Shown here: positions 1 to 8,518 of the stretch, piece after piece | How the letters are laid out: each line of letters begins with the position of its first letter | Numbering within the stretch: position 1 is the stretch's first letter | Assembly: GCA_002366685.1 (NCBI GenBank) | Contig: DFBP01000049.1 | Location: forward strand, 1-15,131 | Length of the DNA stretch: 15,131 bases | Source: Rhodobacterales bacterium UBA3077 | Lineage (GTDB): Bacteria > Pseudomonadota > Alphaproteobacteria > Rhodobacterales > Rhodobacteraceae | Direction: 5' to 3' | Position numbers and translations under genes: made by a program | The notes under the pieces: generated by a model | The model's database searches: none | Seen by the model: only the letters and a program-made list of their open reading frames with translations | What the model was told of the DNA's origin: nothing

Positions 1-1986
1 ACCCACGGAGAACCCGCGGAATGAGCTGCCACCAAGGAAGAACCGATCGGTAATCCGAGAACCGCCACTGCCTAAGTCGTAGAGCGCTCCACCTTCTACA
101 TCGGCCGAGAATACAAGCGCTTCGTCAAAAAGGTTAAAGTACCCTTTGGCGCGCGCGGTTGCTTTTGCATAGTTGGCATCACCACCAATGCCTGCATATT
201 CGGCACCGAACCGAAGAATATAACCTGCAGTCGGATCAAATGCAGAATTGCGGTTGTCATGCGTAAGCGCAATCCGAACCGCTGAGCGAACCACAGTTCC
301 GACTTCACCTACAATAATTGGGGAAGCATCAACACCCGGATCTCTAATTTCTTCTGAAACAAGATCATAGGTAAATGACATACGGGTGGCGTCGTTCACC
401 GGGAAAGAAAGCGTCGGGCTAATACCAAAGTTCGTGGTCTGGAACGAAGATTCGTCCCGATCATTTTGCCGGTAGTAGACATCAAAACCCGCCGCTAGAT
501 CGCGATCAAAAAGATGTGGCTCCGTAAACCCAAAACTCGCAACTTTGGAAGATTCACCGTAACTCAGAGACAGGTCAAACCTTTGGCCGCGCCCCAGAAA
601 ATTGCTTTCGGCAATGCTAAATGTGCCTGAAAATCCGCTATCGGTGGAGTACCCGGCACCAAAGTTAAAGGAGCCGGTCGCCTGATCTTCAACATCAACT
701 TCAATGATAACCGATTCAGGCGTTGAGCCCGGCGTTGTGTTCACAGATAGCTGGGAAAAGAACCGTAAAGATCTGAGCCCGCCTTCCGCCTCACGCATTT
801 TGCGTGGGTTAAAAGCGTCACCTTCTGCAATTTCGAACTCACGGCGAATGACACGATCAAGTGTCTGCGAGTTCCCTCGAATATCAATACGCTCAACATA
901 GACGCGGTTGCCGTTTACGAGCTCAAAACTGATATCAACAGTTCCATCCGCTTCGTTCTTGGTGATCTTTGGAATGGCGCGTAAGAATGGAAACCCGAGC
1001 CGCCCAGCCTCCTCTTCAATTGCTTCGACGGCATCTTCAACTTTGGAAGCTTTATACGTGCGGCCAGAACGAATCCGCGCAAGCCTGTCGAAGTCTGCCG
1101 GGTTGACTCCTGCGAGCGTTGTCGAAACCGACGTTTGTCCGAAATCGTAGGATGCCCCTTCACGGACAGAATAAGTCAGGAAAAACCCATCTCTATCCAA
1201 GGCAAATTCAGAAAGACCAGCGGTAACCTCAACATCGGGGTAACCACGCTCCCGGTAAAAACCTAGGAGCGCTTGCCGGTCCGCATTGGCCCGCTCGCTG
1301 CTGAAGCTATCGGAACTATATAAAATATTGAGGAACCCTGCTTCACTACTTCCAATTGCGCGCCGCAATCTTTGGTCCGTATAAGACTGGTTGCCGACAA
1401 AATTGATACTCTCGATCTGGTCTGTGCGGCCTTCCGAGATTTGAAATACCAGATTTGAGCGGCCGTCTGGCAGTGGAATGATTTGGGGTGTGACTTGCGC
1501 ATTGTAGCGGCTGTTTTGCCTGTAGGCTTCAGCGATGCGGCGTGCATCTGCTTCAATAGTAGCGCGATCAAGGGGGCGGCGGGTTGCCGACGTAACAATT
1601 CCGGCCAGTTCCTCGTCGCTTAACTTCCGATTGCCTTCAAAATTAACGATCCCGATGGTCGGGTTTTCAACCACTGCGATAACCAATCGGCCCGCTGCAG
1701 CTCGTATATCTACGTCAGAAAACAACCCGGTCGCAATAAGTCGCCTCAAGGCCGCATTGATATCAGCCGCGCTGATGGTTTGTGACAAATCCAACCCGGA
1801 AAACGAAACCACTGTCTGATCGGGTACTGAACTGTTCCCCGAAACAAGAATCGCAGAGAATCGGCTGGCAGATTGTGCAGAGGTTTCACTAGGAACAACG
1901 GACGCGATGGTTGCGGCACTAACCCCCAAAAATAGTGAAGCCAATAAAGAGCTTACACGAGCTTTTTGAAGTAACTTATCACTCAT
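1..1986 (-). CDS. bamA: BamA outer-membrane protein assembly factor (partial, 3' end cut by window edge)
   Basis: BamA is the Omp85-family core of the BAM complex, which folds and inserts beta-barrel proteins into the outer membrane. The frame is open without a stop for 662 codons from the ATG at 1984-1986 to the window edge. Residues 1-41 look like a signal peptide: a K/R-containing start, a hydrophobic stretch around SLLASLFLGV, and likely cleavage near TSAQ. Five POTRA repeats can be followed, beginning near residues 43, 110, 190, 277 and 360, each with beta-strand and G-N patterns such as INFVGN and RIDIRGN. The barrel starts near 430, with alternating aromatic strands. FFLGGSSFRGF at 649-659 is the conserved loop-6 (V/F)RGF motif of Omp85 proteins. 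Roughly the last 100 residues are missing, judging from usual family length. The gene follows rseP by 59 bases. A purine-rich AAGGCGGA lies before the start. Confidence 0.96.
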   Translation of the reverse strand, partial: MSDKLLQKARVSSLLASLFLGVSAATIASVVPSETSAQSASRFSAILVSGNSSVPDQTVVSFSGLDLSQTISAADINAALRRLIATGLFSDVDIRAAAGRLVIAVVENPTIGIVNFEGNRKLSDEELAGIVTSATRRPLDRATIEADARRIAEAYRQNSRYNAQVTPQIIPLPDGRSNLVFQISEGRTDQIESINFVGNQSYTDQRLRRAIGSSEAGFLNILYSSDSFSSERANADRQALLGFYRERGYPDVEVTAGLSEFALDRDGFFLTYSVREGASYDFGQTSVSTTLAGVNPADFDRLARIRSGRTYKASKVEDAVEAIEEEAGRLGFPFLRAIPKITKNEADGTVDISFELVNGNRVYVERIDIRGNSQTLDRVIRREFEIAEGDAFNPRKMREAEGGLRSLRFFSQLSVNTTPGSTPESVIIEVDVEDQATGSFNFGAGYSTDSGFSGTFSIAESNFLGRGQRFDLSLSYGESSKVASFGFTEPHLFDRDLAAGFDVYYRQNDRDESSFQTTNFGISPTLSFPVNDATRMSFTYDLVSEEIRDPGVDASPIIVGEVGTVVRSAVRIALTHDNRNSAFDPTAGYILRFGAEYAGIGGDANYAKATARAKGYFNLFDEALVFSADVEGGALYDLGSGGSRITDRFFLGGSSFRGFSVG

Positions 1987-2045
1987 AATCCGTCCGCCTT
2001 ACGTCAGTATTCCGGAGTAAATCCGGTTAATGTATCACTTGAGCG

Positions 2046-3380
2046 TTAAAGTCGCATAATGTCGTTATAGGATGCAAGTAGCATCATAGACAGGATCAGA
2101 GCAAAGCCTACGGCCATCACTGCTTGCATGAAGCGCGGGTTTGGGGCTTTACCCCTTATTGCCTCATAGACATAAGTCAGTAGGTGCCCGCCGTCCAACA
2201 CCGGAATTGGGAAAAGATTGAGCAATCCTATGGCTGTAGAGATCACAGCTATCAAAGAAATGAAACTTAAAACACTGGTTTGCGCCGTTGCGCCGGATAT
2301 CTGGGCAATGCCAATCGGCCCCTGAAGGTTCTTAACCGAAATATTCCCTAACACCATGTGTTTGAGCCCGTTAAGCGAAGACTCCATAACGCCAAAAACC
2401 CGTGATACACCAAACTCCATAGCGGTGAAAATTGACGGCGTCTTGGTTGCGGGCGAAAAGTACAATTGGCCGTAAACGCCAATCAAAACCCGCTGGTCAA
2501 AACCACCTTCACTATTTGGGAAATCTCGCAATTCCGGTGTAAGGCCCAGATTGAATATTTCCCCCGCCCGCCAGATACGAAGAGTCACCTCGGAACCTTC
2601 TGAAGCCTCAACCACAGCGCGCAAATCGGCAAAACTTTGGAGGGGTTCACCGCCAGCAGCCAGTATAATATCATCGGCTTTGATACCCGCTTTATCTGCC
2701 GCACTCAAAGGCTCAACACCGGAAACAAGAGGGATGTAGAAATAGGGAACCGAAAGTGAAACCTCGTCTTCACCGCGCAATATCCGTAGGTTTTGATTGC
2801 CCGTATCTTCAATTTCGCTAATGATTTTGTAAAGGTCGGTATAGTTGCTTACTGGCTGATCATTTAACCCAACTATTATATCACCGGTTCTCAATGAGTT
2901 TTCATATGGCAGCGGGGTAATTTCTCCCACCGTCGGGCGCTCAAGCGCAACCCCTACCCAAAGCGACAGACCTGTAAATATAACCATCGAAAGAATGAAA
3001 TTTGCCACGGGTCCAGCCAGAACCGTTAATGCGCGACGCCAGACAGTTGCGGCAGGGAAGCTGCGGCGGCGGTCATACTCATTCATGCCATCGAGTTCAG
3101 GGTCAGCACCACTGCTCGCCGCATCCCGATCTCCCAAAAACTTCACATATCCACCCAAAGGCACTGCCGCGACTTGCCAGCGGGTGCCACGCTTATCTGT
3201 CCGTGACCATAACACTGGCCCAAACCCAAGCGAAAAAACCTCGGAGTGGATCCCCACCCAGCGGCCGACGATGTAGTGGCCGTATTCATGAATCGAAACC
3301 ACGATTCCCATAACCACAACAAAAGCCAGAATGGTGAGGGCGGGCCCTCCGACAACGGGAATGTTTGCAAGCCAGTCCAT
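2046..3380 (-). CDS. rseP: RseP/MmpA-type site-2 intramembrane zinc metalloprotease
   Basis: This is an integral inner-membrane protease of the M50 family, which cleaves transmembrane substrates such as anti-sigma factors and remnant signal peptides. The 444-residue length is typical. The zinc motif HEYGH is at 31-35 inside the first membrane segment. The second active-site motif NLFPIPVLDGGH is at 388-399, supplying the third zinc ligand D396. Between them lie the PLGGYVKFLGD loop (74-84) and two PDZ-like domains, about 149-210 and 222-283, which filter substrates on the periplasmic side. Further membrane segments lie near 120-144, 365-393 and 416-438. The start is supported by AGGAG six bases upstream of the ATG. 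That site overlaps the dxr stop codon, so rseP translation is probably coupled to dxr. The substrate in this organism cannot be read from the window. Confidence 0.97.
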   Translation of the reverse strand: MDWLANIPVVGGPALTILAFVVVMGIVVSIHEYGHYIVGRWVGIHSEVFSLGFGPVLWSRTDKRGTRWQVAAVPLGGYVKFLGDRDAASSGADPELDGMNEYDRRRSFPAATVWRRALTVLAGPVANFILSMVIFTGLSLWVGVALERPTVGEITPLPYENSLRTGDIIVGLNDQPVSNYTDLYKIISEIEDTGNQNLRILRGEDEVSLSVPYFYIPLVSGVEPLSAADKAGIKADDIILAAGGEPLQSFADLRAVVEASEGSEVTLRIWRAGEIFNLGLTPELRDFPNSEGGFDQRVLIGVYGQLYFSPATKTPSIFTAMEFGVSRVFGVMESSLNGLKHMVLGNISVKNLQGPIGIAQISGATAQTSVLSFISLIAVISTAIGLLNLFPIPVLDGGHLLTYVYEAIRGKAPNPRFMQAVMAVGFALILSMMLLASYNDIMRL

Positions 3381-3389
3381 GTCAGCTCC

Positions 3390-4550
3390 TCAAATTAGCG
3401 CATCCACAATTCTGCGGGCTTCGGCATCTGCCGAAAAAATCTCGGAAACCGAGCTTTGAACAGAATCGCGGGTAGGCTCTAGATGGGCATTATACAGGGT
3501 TTTTTCAACCAATGTCGCCATATCCAAAAAACCGATACGCCGACCAATAAAAGCATCAAGCGCCGCTTCTTTAGCCGCGTTAAAAATAGCTCCTGCATGA
3601 CCGCCCATGCCCAAGGCTTCACGCGCCAATCTCAGAGCCGGAAACTTTGTTTCATCGGGACGGCTAAAGCTCAAGTCCCCCAATTCAGCAAAATTCAGGC
3701 GCTCAATAGGGTTTTCGGCGCGCTCGGGCCAGCTTAAAGCATATCCAATTGCCCCCCGCATATCAGGGCTACCCATATGGGCAATTATCGAATTATCAAT
3801 ATACTCGACCATTGAATGTACGATCGCTTGCGGGTGAACAACCACTTCGATTTGGTCGGAGCTACAGGAAAATAGGTATTTAGCTTCAATGACTTCCAAA
3901 GCCTTATTAAACATAGAGGCGGAATCGATTGAAATGCGCTGGCCCATGTCCCACTTGGGGTGTTTCACCGCTTGCTCAGGGGTAACGGGGCGCATCTGTT
4001 CGACCGTAAAATCTTTAAACGGGCCGCCACTTGCGGTTAATATCAATCGGCGCAAGGCTTTCCGGTTTTCTCCATTCATGGCTTGGAATAAAGCTGAATG
4101 TTCGGAATCTACCGGCAATAAAGTGGTCCCATGCTCAGCGCACTGCGAAAGGAGCAGGTCACCCGCACAAACCATGCTTTCTTTGTTGGCCAGTGCCAGA
4201 ATTCCACCATGTTCGGCCAGCGCCATTGATGTCCGCAACCCGGCAGCACCAACTATGGCAGACATGCCCCAATCCACCGGGCGCGCGGCGGCTTCGGCTA
4301 TGGCATTTGCCCCCGCTGCGGCTTCGATTCCGGAGCCTTGCAGTGCGGCACGAAGGTCTTCCAACCTGTCTTCATACGCGGTAACCGCGATTTCAGCCCT
4401 GAACTCAATCGCTGTTTTGGCCAGCAAATCAATGTTTCCAGCACCGCTCAAAGCGACCACATTATACGCGCCTGAATCCCGCCGGATCAGATCAAGCGTA
4501 TTGGTGCCGATGGAGCCGGTTGCGCCGAAGATACTGATTTTACGCTGCAT
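3390..4550 (-). CDS. dxr: 1-deoxy-D-xylulose 5-phosphate reductoisomerase
   Basis: Dxr converts 1-deoxy-D-xylulose 5-phosphate to 2-C-methyl-D-erythritol 4-phosphate using NADPH. It is the second step of the MEP pathway to isoprenoids, in the cytoplasm. The 386-residue length fits the family. The NADPH-binding GATGSIG loop is at 9-15 and ANKES at 121-125. The metal ligands are in VDSEH (D148, E150) and NKALE (E219), equivalent to D150, E152 and E231 of the E. coli enzyme. The flexible substrate-covering loop SGGPF is at 174-178. The ATG directly abuts the cdsA stop (TGAATG), with only a weak AAGG upstream inside cdsA, so translational coupling is likely. The protein looks complete and normal. 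Confidence 0.97.
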   Translation of the reverse strand: MQRKISIFGATGSIGTNTLDLIRRDSGAYNVVALSGAGNIDLLAKTAIEFRAEIAVTAYEDRLEDLRAALQGSGIEAAAGANAIAEAAARPVDWGMSAIVGAAGLRTSMALAEHGGILALANKESMVCAGDLLLSQCAEHGTTLLPVDSEHSALFQAMNGENRKALRRLILTASGGPFKDFTVEQMRPVTPEQAVKHPKWDMGQRISIDSASMFNKALEVIEAKYLFSCSSDQIEVVVHPQAIVHSMVEYIDNSIIAHMGSPDMRGAIGYALSWPERAENPIERLNFAELGDLSFSRPDETKFPALRLAREALGMGGHAGAIFNAAKEAALDAFIGRRIGFLDMATLVEKTLYNAHLEPTRDSVQSSVSEIFSADAEARRIVDALI

Positions 4551-5369
4551 TCAGGTAACCTTGATTAGGTTCAAGATCAGGTAAAGACTCGTGGCCGCCA
4601 ACATGGCATCAAACCGGTCCAGAAAGCCGCCATGGCCGGGGATCAGGTTGCTCGAATCTTTGACACCGGCCTTTCGTTTCAACCAGCTTTCAAAAAGGTC
4701 TCCGGCTTGGCCAGCCATCGCCAGCGGGACCGAAAGCAATACAGACTCCCAAAAGCCCATCGTGCCACCGAGCGCCCAATATACGAACCCGACACCAATA
4801 GCCAAGACCCAGCCACCTATTGTGCCGGACCACGTTTTCTTGGGTGAAATCGCAGGCCAAAACTTGGGTCCGCCAAATGTCCGCCCCGCAAAATAGCCCC
4901 CAACATCGGAAGCGATCACAACCCCGAACAGCCATAAAATCGGGCCGAGCCCCTGATTTTCACGGGTTACTACCAGTGTGGCGAGAGGCACCGCCAGATA
5001 CAGCATGCCAAAGGCGATCCAGATCGGGCGTTTGTGTTTGATTTGAAGCAGAATAAAAGAGGAAACCACGATTGGAATCAGGCCAAAGAATATGCCGAAC
5101 AAGTTGGCGGCTATCACCGCGCCAGTGGTTCCGGCAACCATGACCCAAAGGCCCATGTCTTTGTTGCTGGCGTCGGTCAAAATAAGTTGCCGGTATTCCC
5201 AGCTCATCAAGCCACCAACAACCACGAGCAATGCCACAACAAAGCCGCCGCCTTCCCAAAACACGAGCCCGCCGATTGCTGCCAGCACCACCGCAGAGAC
5301 GATGCGGACAAGAAGGTCACCAAATTTGGCTGGCGGCTTTGGGGAGGGTTGTTCGGGTGTATCTTCCAT
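4551..5369 (-). CDS. cdsA: CdsA phosphatidate cytidylyltransferase (CDP-diacylglycerol synthase)
   Basis: CdsA makes CDP-diacylglycerol from phosphatidic acid and CTP in the inner membrane, feeding synthesis of all phospholipids. The 272-residue protein has a short proline-rich cytoplasmic N-terminus followed by several hydrophobic segments, near 19-36, 42-56, 75-108, 117-134, 143-160 and 184-200. The family signature lies at 228-254: SWLKRKAGVKD, then PGHGGFLDRFD, with the metal-binding D251 and D254. SPKKTWSG at 175-182 is the other well-conserved block. The start ATG overlaps the frr stop by one base (TAATG on the minus strand) and has no convincing ribosome binding site of its own, suggesting re-initiation after frr. 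uppS, which commonly sits between frr and cdsA in relatives, is not present. Confidence 0.96.
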   Translation of the reverse strand: MEDTPEQPSPKPPAKFGDLLVRIVSAVVLAAIGGLVFWEGGGFVVALLVVVGGLMSWEYRQLILTDASNKDMGLWVMVAGTTGAVIAANLFGIFFGLIPIVVSSFILLQIKHKRPIWIAFGMLYLAVPLATLVVTRENQGLGPILWLFGVVIASDVGGYFAGRTFGGPKFWPAISPKKTWSGTIGGWVLAIGVGFVYWALGGTMGFWESVLLSVPLAMAGQAGDLFESWLKRKAGVKDSSNLIPGHGGFLDRFDAMLAATSLYLILNLIKVT

Positions 5370-5932
5370 TAAACTTGCATAATCTCGGCTTGCTTGGCTT
5401 CAAGCGCCGTATCAATCTTCTTGATAGCGGCGTCCGTGATATCCTGTATCTCGTCCTGCCAAACCTTCTGGTCATCTTCCGACATACCGTCATTTTTGGC
5501 CTTTTTGATCTGGTCCATGCCGTCTCGGCGCACATTTCGCACCGCAATTTTGGCATTTTCAGCATATTGTCCGCCAAGCTTGGCCATCTCTTTACGGCGC
5601 TCTTCATTGAGCTCGGGAATCGGCAGGCGCAAAATAGCGCCGTCCATAACTGGATTGAGGCCAAGACCGGAAGTTCGGATGGCTTTATCCACGGCCTCAA
5701 CCATGGATTTATCCCAAACGTTTACGGTCACCATGCGGGGCTCGGGCACGTTGACGGTAGCCACCTGATTAATGGGTGTGCGTGAGCCGTAGGCTTCTAC
5801 ATGCACGGTATCGAGCATCGAAGCCGAAGCACGCCCTGTGCGCAGTGACGCGAAATCACGCTTCAGGGCCACCTCGGCACCATTCATCCGCTCTACAAGG
5901 CTATCAATATCAATATCTATGTCGTCTGACAT
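5369..5932 (-). CDS. frr: Ribosome recycling factor
   Basis: RRF acts with EF-G to split post-termination ribosomes from mRNA. The 187-residue length is standard. Recognisable conserved blocks are LRTGRASASMLD near 30-41 (domain I), the PINQVATVNVPEPR region near 53-66 (domain II), and IRTSGLGLNP with LRLPIPELNEERR in the middle. The C-terminal helix carries KK-rich and acidic stretches. The N-terminus contains an acidic repeat, DIDIDID. AGGAGA lies five bases before the ATG at 5930-5932, and the gap to the pyrH stop is only 15 bases. The stop overlaps the cdsA start. Confidence 0.97.
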   Translation of the reverse strand: MSDDIDIDIDSLVERMNGAEVALKRDFASLRTGRASASMLDTVHVEAYGSRTPINQVATVNVPEPRMVTVNVWDKSMVEAVDKAIRTSGLGLNPVMDGAILRLPIPELNEERRKEMAKLGGQYAENAKIAVRNVRRDGMDQIKKAKNDGMSEDDQKVWQDEIQDITDAAIKKIDTALEAKQAEIMQV

Positions 5933-5947
5933 GGCAATCTCCTATCT

Positions 5948-6685
5948 CTAACTCGGTATTACGGTGGTATAGTTGCCTTGGCCAGACAAAATTCCAACAA
6001 TGCCTTCCGGCGCGTTCAGGTCAAACAGGACAATCGGCATCCGGTTATCGCGCGCCAACGCGATTGCAGAGGCGTCCATGACTTTGAGATTCTTCTGCAA
6101 AACCTCGTCATAGGTGACTTCGTCATAGCGCTTTGCATCGGGGTTGGTTTTCGGGTCGCTGTCATAAATACCGTCAACCTGTGTACCTTTATACATCATT
6201 TCGCAAGACATCTCGGAAGCTCGCAAAGTCGCAGCCGTATCGGTGGTAAAGTAAGGGTTGCCGGTGCCCGCTGCAAAAATACAGACCCTGCCCTTTTCAA
6301 GGTGGCGAACCGCGCGGCGGCGAATATAGGGCTCGCAAACCTGATCCATAGGAATGGCGGATATCACGCGGGTGAAGATGCCAAGCGCCTCCAGCGCTCC
6401 CTGCATCCCCAAGGCGTTCATGATGGTGCCCAGCATTCCCATATAGTCTGCTGTGGTGCGCTCCATTCCCTGCGCGCTCCCCGCCATGCCTCTGAAAATG
6501 TTACCACCGCCGATAACAAGGCAGATTTCGACACCTGCATCATGCACTTTTTTGATCTCTTCGGCGATGCGCTCGACAGTGGGCGGGTGGAGGCCAAACT
6601 GGGTGTCTCCCATCAGGGCTTCGCCCGAAATTTTAATGAGCACACGTTTATAAAGCGGTTTGGCGGTCATTTCCCCATCCGGCAT
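5948..6685 (-). CDS. pyrH: UMP kinase
   Basis: PyrH phosphorylates UMP to UDP with ATP and is the first committed kinase for pyrimidine nucleotides. Starting at the ATG ending at 6685, the protein has 245 residues, the family's usual size. KISGEAL is at 18-24 (phosphate-binding), VIGGGNIFRG at 57-66, a YMGMLGTIMNALGMQ helix around 81-95, and GTGNPYFTTDT at 140-150 (nucleotide and UMP contacts). The frame stays open upstream to 6841, but that extension has no family-like sequence. An AGGAG lies 10 bases before the chosen start. A second in-frame ATG five codons later has poorer spacing. This is the first gene of the minus-strand operon, with its promoter expected in 6686-6859. Confidence 0.95.
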   Translation of the reverse strand: MPDGEMTAKPLYKRVLIKISGEALMGDTQFGLHPPTVERIAEEIKKVHDAGVEICLVIGGGNIFRGMAGSAQGMERTTADYMGMLGTIMNALGMQGALEALGIFTRVISAIPMDQVCEPYIRRRAVRHLEKGRVCIFAAGTGNPYFTTDTAATLRASEMSCEMMYKGTQVDGIYDSDPKTNPDAKRYDEVTYDEVLQKNLKVMDASAIALARDNRMPIVLFDLNAPEGIVGILSGQGNYTTVIPS

Positions 6686-6787
6686 GGCATCGATTCTCCT
6701 ATTTTGGCTGCTCGCGCAAAATGGCCTAAATTCTCCATCGGGGCAATGGGAAATAGGACCCAAACGCGAGAGTCCGCCGATAGAATA

Positions 6788-6806
6788 AATTCGCTTTTTG
6801 CGAATT
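6788..6806. promoter_or_regulatory. Inverted repeat in the divergent pyrH / glutamate-synthase-like promoter region
   Basis: AATTCGC-TTTTT-GCGAATT is a perfect 7-bp inverted repeat with a 5-base spacer. It lies in the intergenic region that must hold promoters for both pyrH (minus) and the plus-strand glutamate-synthase-like gene. No oligo-T follows it on either strand, so it is not a good terminator. Its position suggests a protein-binding operator. On the minus strand it is followed by TATTCT, which could be a weak -10 box. The function is inferred; only the repeat itself is seen. Confidence 0.35.
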
Positions 6807-6895
6807 CCAGCGTTGTTTGCGGGTATTACATATGTTTTCATGAATCCAGTTTAAGGCAGATGAAGACTCTGATTCCGGTAACAAAGGCCCTTCCC

Positions 6896-8518
6896 ATGCT
6901 CAGATACACGACTTTCGCCCTCGCCGTATTGCTAACGCTCGCTAGCCTTGCCTTGGTTTTTATATCGCCCTTGTTCTGGATAGCGTTTGTGTTTTTCGGC
7001 TTTTTCACGCTGATCGGTATTCGGGACGTACGCCAACAGCGCCACGCCATTTTGCGAAACTATCCAATTTTGGGAAACTTGCGCTGGATCCTTGAGTCCA
7101 TCCGCCCCGAAATCCGGCAATATTTGATGGAAAGCGATAGCGATAAAGAGCCCTTTTCACGTGATGATCGCTCGATTGTTTATCAACGTGCCAAAGGGGC
7201 GGAAGACAAGCGCCCCTTTGGCACGCGCGAAGACGTATACGCCGCCGGCTACTCCTGGATCACCCATTCTGTCCTCGCGCGGGATGATCTTCCCTGGGAT
7301 TGTCGAGTGAAAATCGGGAACGATACCTGCAAACAACCGTATCAGGCCTCCATCTTCAATATCTCGGCAATGAGTTTTGGTGCGTTAAGTGCCAACGCCA
7401 TCTCAGCCCTTAACCGAGGGGCCAAGCTGGGCGGTTTCGCCCATGATACCGGCGAAGGCGGTATTAGCCGATATCATCGGGAGGGTGGCGGAGACCTGAT
7501 TTATGAAATTGGAAGCGGTTACTATGGGTGCCGAAATGAAGACGGAACATTCAGCGCTGAAAAATTTGCGGAACAGGCAGCCGATCCGCAAGTTAAAATG
7601 ATTGAGGTCAAGCTTTCGCAAGGGGCCAAACCCGGCCATGGGGGCATGCTGCCTGCAAGCAAGATTTCAGAGGAAATCGCGGAAGCACGCGGCATTCCGA
7701 TGGATAAGGATTGCCTCTCACCCGCGACCCATTCAAAATTCTCGACACCTTCGGAGTTTGTTCACTTCCTGCAAGAACTGCGCGAACTATCCAATGGCAA
7801 ACCTGTGGGGTTCAAACTGTGTGTTGGCCACAGGCGCGAGTTTATGTGCATGGTCAAAGCCATGCTCGAAACCGGAATTGTGCCAGATTTCATTGTGGTT
7901 GATGGCAAGGAAGGCGGCACGGGCGCGGCCCCGCTTGAATTTGCAAATCATATCGGTATGCCCTTGGTTGAAGGGCTCACCTTCGTTGTGAATACCTTGG
8001 TAGGGGCGGGCTTGCGCGACCAGATCAAAATCGGGGCCGCCGGGAAGCTGGTAACCGCATTTGATCTCGCGCGGGTATACGCACTTGGTGCCGATTGGGT
8101 CAACTCGGCCCGCGGATTCATGTTTGCAATCGGATGCGTACAGGCTCAAGCCTGCCACACAAACCACTGCCCTGTTGGGATTACAACGCAAGACAAGCTC
8201 CGCCAACGCGCACTGGATGTCCAAAGTAAAACCGTTCGTGTGACAAACTTCCATAGGAACACCCTGGAAGCCGTTGCGGAAATGATTGGTGCGGCCGGTC
8301 TAAACGGACCTGAGGAATTGCAGCCTAAACACCTGATGATTCGTCAGAAAAACGGGCAGACAATTTCCGGTGCCCGTGTATATTTGAGAATGAAGCCCAA
8401 TGCATTGATTGACGATGATGTCGAGATCATGTCGGAGTCATACCGGGTGCCATGGAACAACGCCCGAACTGACAGCTTTCGGCCATTTGAGGGCATGGAG
8501 AGTCTTGAGTATAACTAA
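6896..8518 (+). CDS. Membrane-anchored FMN-binding glutamate synthase family protein (glutaminase-less GltB-like)
   Basis: This protein resembles the central FMN/synthase domain of glutamate synthase large subunits. It lacks the class II glutaminase domain, and no GltD partner is nearby. From the ATG at 6896 it has 540 residues. Two hydrophobic segments (about 5-24 and 26-43) should anchor it in the inner membrane. The synthase barrel runs from about 150 to 470: FNISAMSFGALS (154-165), GEGGISRYH (187-195), QGAKPGHGG (242-250), VDGKEGGTGAAP (335-346), and C414, C420, C425 in the C-x5-C-x4-C spacing of the GOGAT [3Fe-4S] cluster. AAAGG lies eight bases before this start. An in-frame ATG at 6860 has a poorly spaced AAGG and would add 12 residues. 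The family is widespread, but its true reaction is uncertain. The gene overlaps the next by one base. Confidence 0.9.
   Translation: MLRYTTFALAVLLTLASLALVFISPLFWIAFVFFGFFTLIGIRDVRQQRHAILRNYPILGNLRWILESIRPEIRQYLMESDSDKEPFSRDDRSIVYQRAKGAEDKRPFGTREDVYAAGYSWITHSVLARDDLPWDCRVKIGNDTCKQPYQASIFNISAMSFGALSANAISALNRGAKLGGFAHDTGEGGISRYHREGGGDLIYEIGSGYYGCRNEDGTFSAEKFAEQAADPQVKMIEVKLSQGAKPGHGGMLPASKISEEIAEARGIPMDKDCLSPATHSKFSTPSEFVHFLQELRELSNGKPVGFKLCVGHRREFMCMVKAMLETGIVPDFIVVDGKEGGTGAAPLEFANHIGMPLVEGLTFVVNTLVGAGLRDQIKIGAAGKLVTAFDLARVYALGADWVNSARGFMFAIGCVQAQACHTNHCPVGITTQDKLRQRALDVQSKTVRVTNFHRNTLEAVAEMIGAAGLNGPEELQPKHLMIRQKNGQTISGARVYLRMKPNALIDDDVEIMSESYRVPWNNARTDSFRPFEGMESLEYN

Noticed and set aside
2012..2026. 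CCGGA-N5-TCCGG repeat between rseP and bamA as a terminator or operator
   Set aside because: Only five base pairs with no T tract; easily chance, and bamA is expected to be cotranscribed with rseP.
3889..4584. Long plus-strand open frame opposite dxr (231 residues)
   Set aside because: It is antisense to the complete, motif-bearing dxr gene, with no recognisable protein features and no supporting upstream signals.
6686..6841. N-terminal extension of pyrH to an ATG at 6841 (297 residues)
   Set aside because: The added 52 residues have no family-like character and cover the promoter region and its inverted repeat. The start at 6685 has AGGAG upstream and gives the normal UMP kinase length.
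5978..6859. Long plus-strand open frame antisense to pyrH, continuous with the GltB-like gene (would make an 846-residue protein)
   Set aside because: It is exactly opposite the well-conserved pyrH, its translation resembles no family, and the GltB-like protein has a proper start with a ribosome binding site at 6896. The openness is a codon-bias shadow of pyrH.
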